Shown here: piece after piece, positions 63,047 through 64,000 of the stretch
Position numbering within the stretch: position 1 is the first letter of the stretch
Layout: every line of letters starts with the position of its first letter
NCBI GenBank assembly: GCA_965227035.1
Contig: OZ245724.1
Location: 3,906,001 to 3,970,000, forward strand
DNA: 64,000 nucleotides
Source of the DNA: CBDDFQ01 sp965227035
Lineage (GTDB): Bacteria; Pseudomonadota; Gammaproteobacteria; Burkholderiales; Burkholderiaceae_C
Direction of reading: 5' to 3'
Position numbers and translations under genes: made by a program
Notes under the pieces: model-generated
Databases searched by the model: none
Told to the model about the DNA's origin: nothing
Seen by the model: the letters and a program-made list of their open reading frames with translations, nothing else

Positions 63047-63826
63047 ATGGATATGGGAATCACAGGCCGATCGGCGCTTCTGTTCGGCGCGAGCAAAGGC
63101 ATGGGTCGCGCATGTGCACAGCGGCTGTCGCAAGAGGGAGTCGATGTCGTCATCGCGGCGCGCACCGAAGCTACTTTGAAGCAGGCCGCTGATGAAATCT
63201 CGGCGGTGTCAGGGCGCGCGGTGCGCTACGTCGTCGCCGACATCACCACCGAAGCCGGACGCGATGCTGCGCTCGCAGCGTGCCCCGCACCCGACATCCT
63301 CGTGAACAACGCAGACGGCGCGCCTCCCGGTGATTTCCGCCAATGGACCACGGACGACTGGCACAAAGCCATCGACTCGATGATGCTCGGCCCGATCGAG
63401 ATGATGCGTCGCACGGTCGATGGAATGATGGAACGCCGCTTCGGGCGGATCGTCAACATCGTCTCGCGCAGCGTCAAGACGCCGCAACTGGAACTGGGCT
63501 TGTCCAACGGCGCGCGTTCCGGATTGGTCGGTTTCGTTGCCGGGCTGGCGCGTCAGACGGTTCGCCAGAACGTGACGATCAACAATCTGCTGCCCGGTGT
63601 GTTCGCGACCGATGCCCAACGACATCACATCAACGGCATGCTGGAGACCACCGGCAAGAGCTTCGATCAACTCTGGCAGGAGCGCGGCAGCAACAACCCT
63701 GCAGGCCGATTCGGCGAGGCCGACGAATTCGGAGCTTTGTGCGCCTTCATTTGCTCGGCGCACGCTGGCTACATTTGCGGACAGAACATCCTGATCGATG
63801 GAGCTGCCTACCCGGGCACGTTCTAA
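63047..63826 (+). CDS. Atypical short-chain dehydrogenase lacking the catalytic Tyr
   Basis: 259 aa. Rossmann motif GASKGMG (14-20) and NNAD (87-90) are present, and Ser140 is in NIVSRS. In place of YxxxK it has SNGAR (residues 153-157). C-terminal GQNILIDGAAYPGTF is normal. The aldolase gene upstream suggests a shared pathway. Loss of the Tyr implies another acid or a non-redox role. Confidence 0.85.
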   Translation: MDMGITGRSALLFGASKGMGRACAQRLSQEGVDVVIAARTEATLKQAADEISAVSGRAVRYVVADITTEAGRDAALAACPAPDILVNNADGAPPGDFRQWTTDDWHKAIDSMMLGPIEMMRRTVDGMMERRFGRIVNIVSRSVKTPQLELGLSNGARSGLVGFVAGLARQTVRQNVTINNLLPGVFATDAQRHHINGMLETTGKSFDQLWQERGSNNPAGRFGEADEFGALCAFICSAHAGYICGQNILIDGAAYPGTF

Positions 63827-63899
63827 TTCGGCAGGCTAAGAATAAAACAGAGATTCAACGGGACATCAGTGCTTTTTTCTCTAATTTGTTGAGGTCACC

Positions 63900-64000
63900 A
63901 TGAACATGCTTTCCCCCAGGTTTCGCGGCTCTGCGCTGTCTGCTTGCGCCGTCCTTGTTTCAGCCCTGTCTGCTCTCTCCGCCCCCCTTGCGGCACATGC
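63900..64000 (+). CDS. Exported protein, signal peptide only, cut by window end
   Basis: ATG at 63900 after GAGGTCACC. The 33 complete codons (MNMLSPRFRGSALSACAVLV and on to PLAAHA) form a signal peptide. By context, after a DHDPS/SDR pair, a Bug-type binding protein is likely, but nothing of the mature protein is visible. Confidence 0.7.
   Translation, partial: MNMLSPRFRGSALSACAVLVSALSALSAPLAAH

Overview
The window is a high-GC bacterial chromosome segment with gene dense on both strands, short operons, ATGA start-stop overlaps and repeated ABC uptake systems. The gene families (Bug-type tripartite tricarboxylate binding protein, DUF1840 protein, protocatechuate 4,5-cleavage genes with VanA/VanB-type oxygenases, PurT, a NodI/NodJ-like exporter) suggest a betaproteobacterium of the order Burkholderiales, probably soil or plant associated. 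This is inference from gene content; no rRNA or other phylogenetic marker is present. I saw no tRNA, rRNA, CRISPR array or insertion sequence, and no gene-free stretch longer than about 250 bases.

Left part (1-15,100). A run of about 14 kb, all on the minus strand, reads as a lignin-aromatic catabolic cluster. From its promoter end it encodes a VanB-like reductase, a VanA-like Rieske oxygenase, LigB and LigA (extradiol ring cleavage), a SnoaL-like protein, a glutathione-independent formaldehyde dehydrogenase, a second Rieske oxygenase with its own reductase, a LysR regulator with two DNA-binding domains, a complete Liv-type ABC importer, and a truncated GalB-like hydratase at the window edge. 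The logic is import, O-demethylation, removal of the released formaldehyde, 4,5-cleavage and hydration. A divergent VanR-like GntR gene faces it across a spacer that carries VanR-type GGATCC operators.

15,100-33,900. This region holds an alpha/beta hydrolase, a phhA operon whose second gene resembles quinonoid dihydropteridine reductase, a cyclopropane-fatty-acid-synthase-like gene, DUF1840 and metallo-beta-lactamase-fold genes in one reading frame separated by a single UGA, and a polyamine-type ABC importer with an allantoinase-like deacetylase, a GntR regulator and an Asp/Glu/hydantoin-racemase-like enzyme. An MFS exporter, a beta-propeller lipoprotein, OsmC, a flavodoxin-fold oxidoreductase and a Bug protein follow.

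34,000-43,300. This is the most unusual part. Two tandem paralogous proteins with a Cys/His/Asp arrangement lie behind a near-perfect HrpL-type hrp box. Beyond rluF and htpG, two large unrecognised proteins (770 and 622 aa) have N-termini of the type III effector kind. Together they look like an undescribed set of secreted effectors placed around housekeeping genes.

43,300-64,000. Mostly ordinary metabolism: a SrkA kinase, 3-hydroxybutyryl-CoA dehydrogenase, a NodIJ-like exporter, PurT, AMP nucleosidase, glutathione reductase, a FAD oxidoreductase overlapping a ThDP enzyme, a TrpXYZ-like ABC importer, an Lrp/AsnC regulator, a BisC-like molybdoenzyme, cystathionine beta-lyase, and a DHDPS-family aldolase with an atypical SDR and the start of an exported protein at the right edge.
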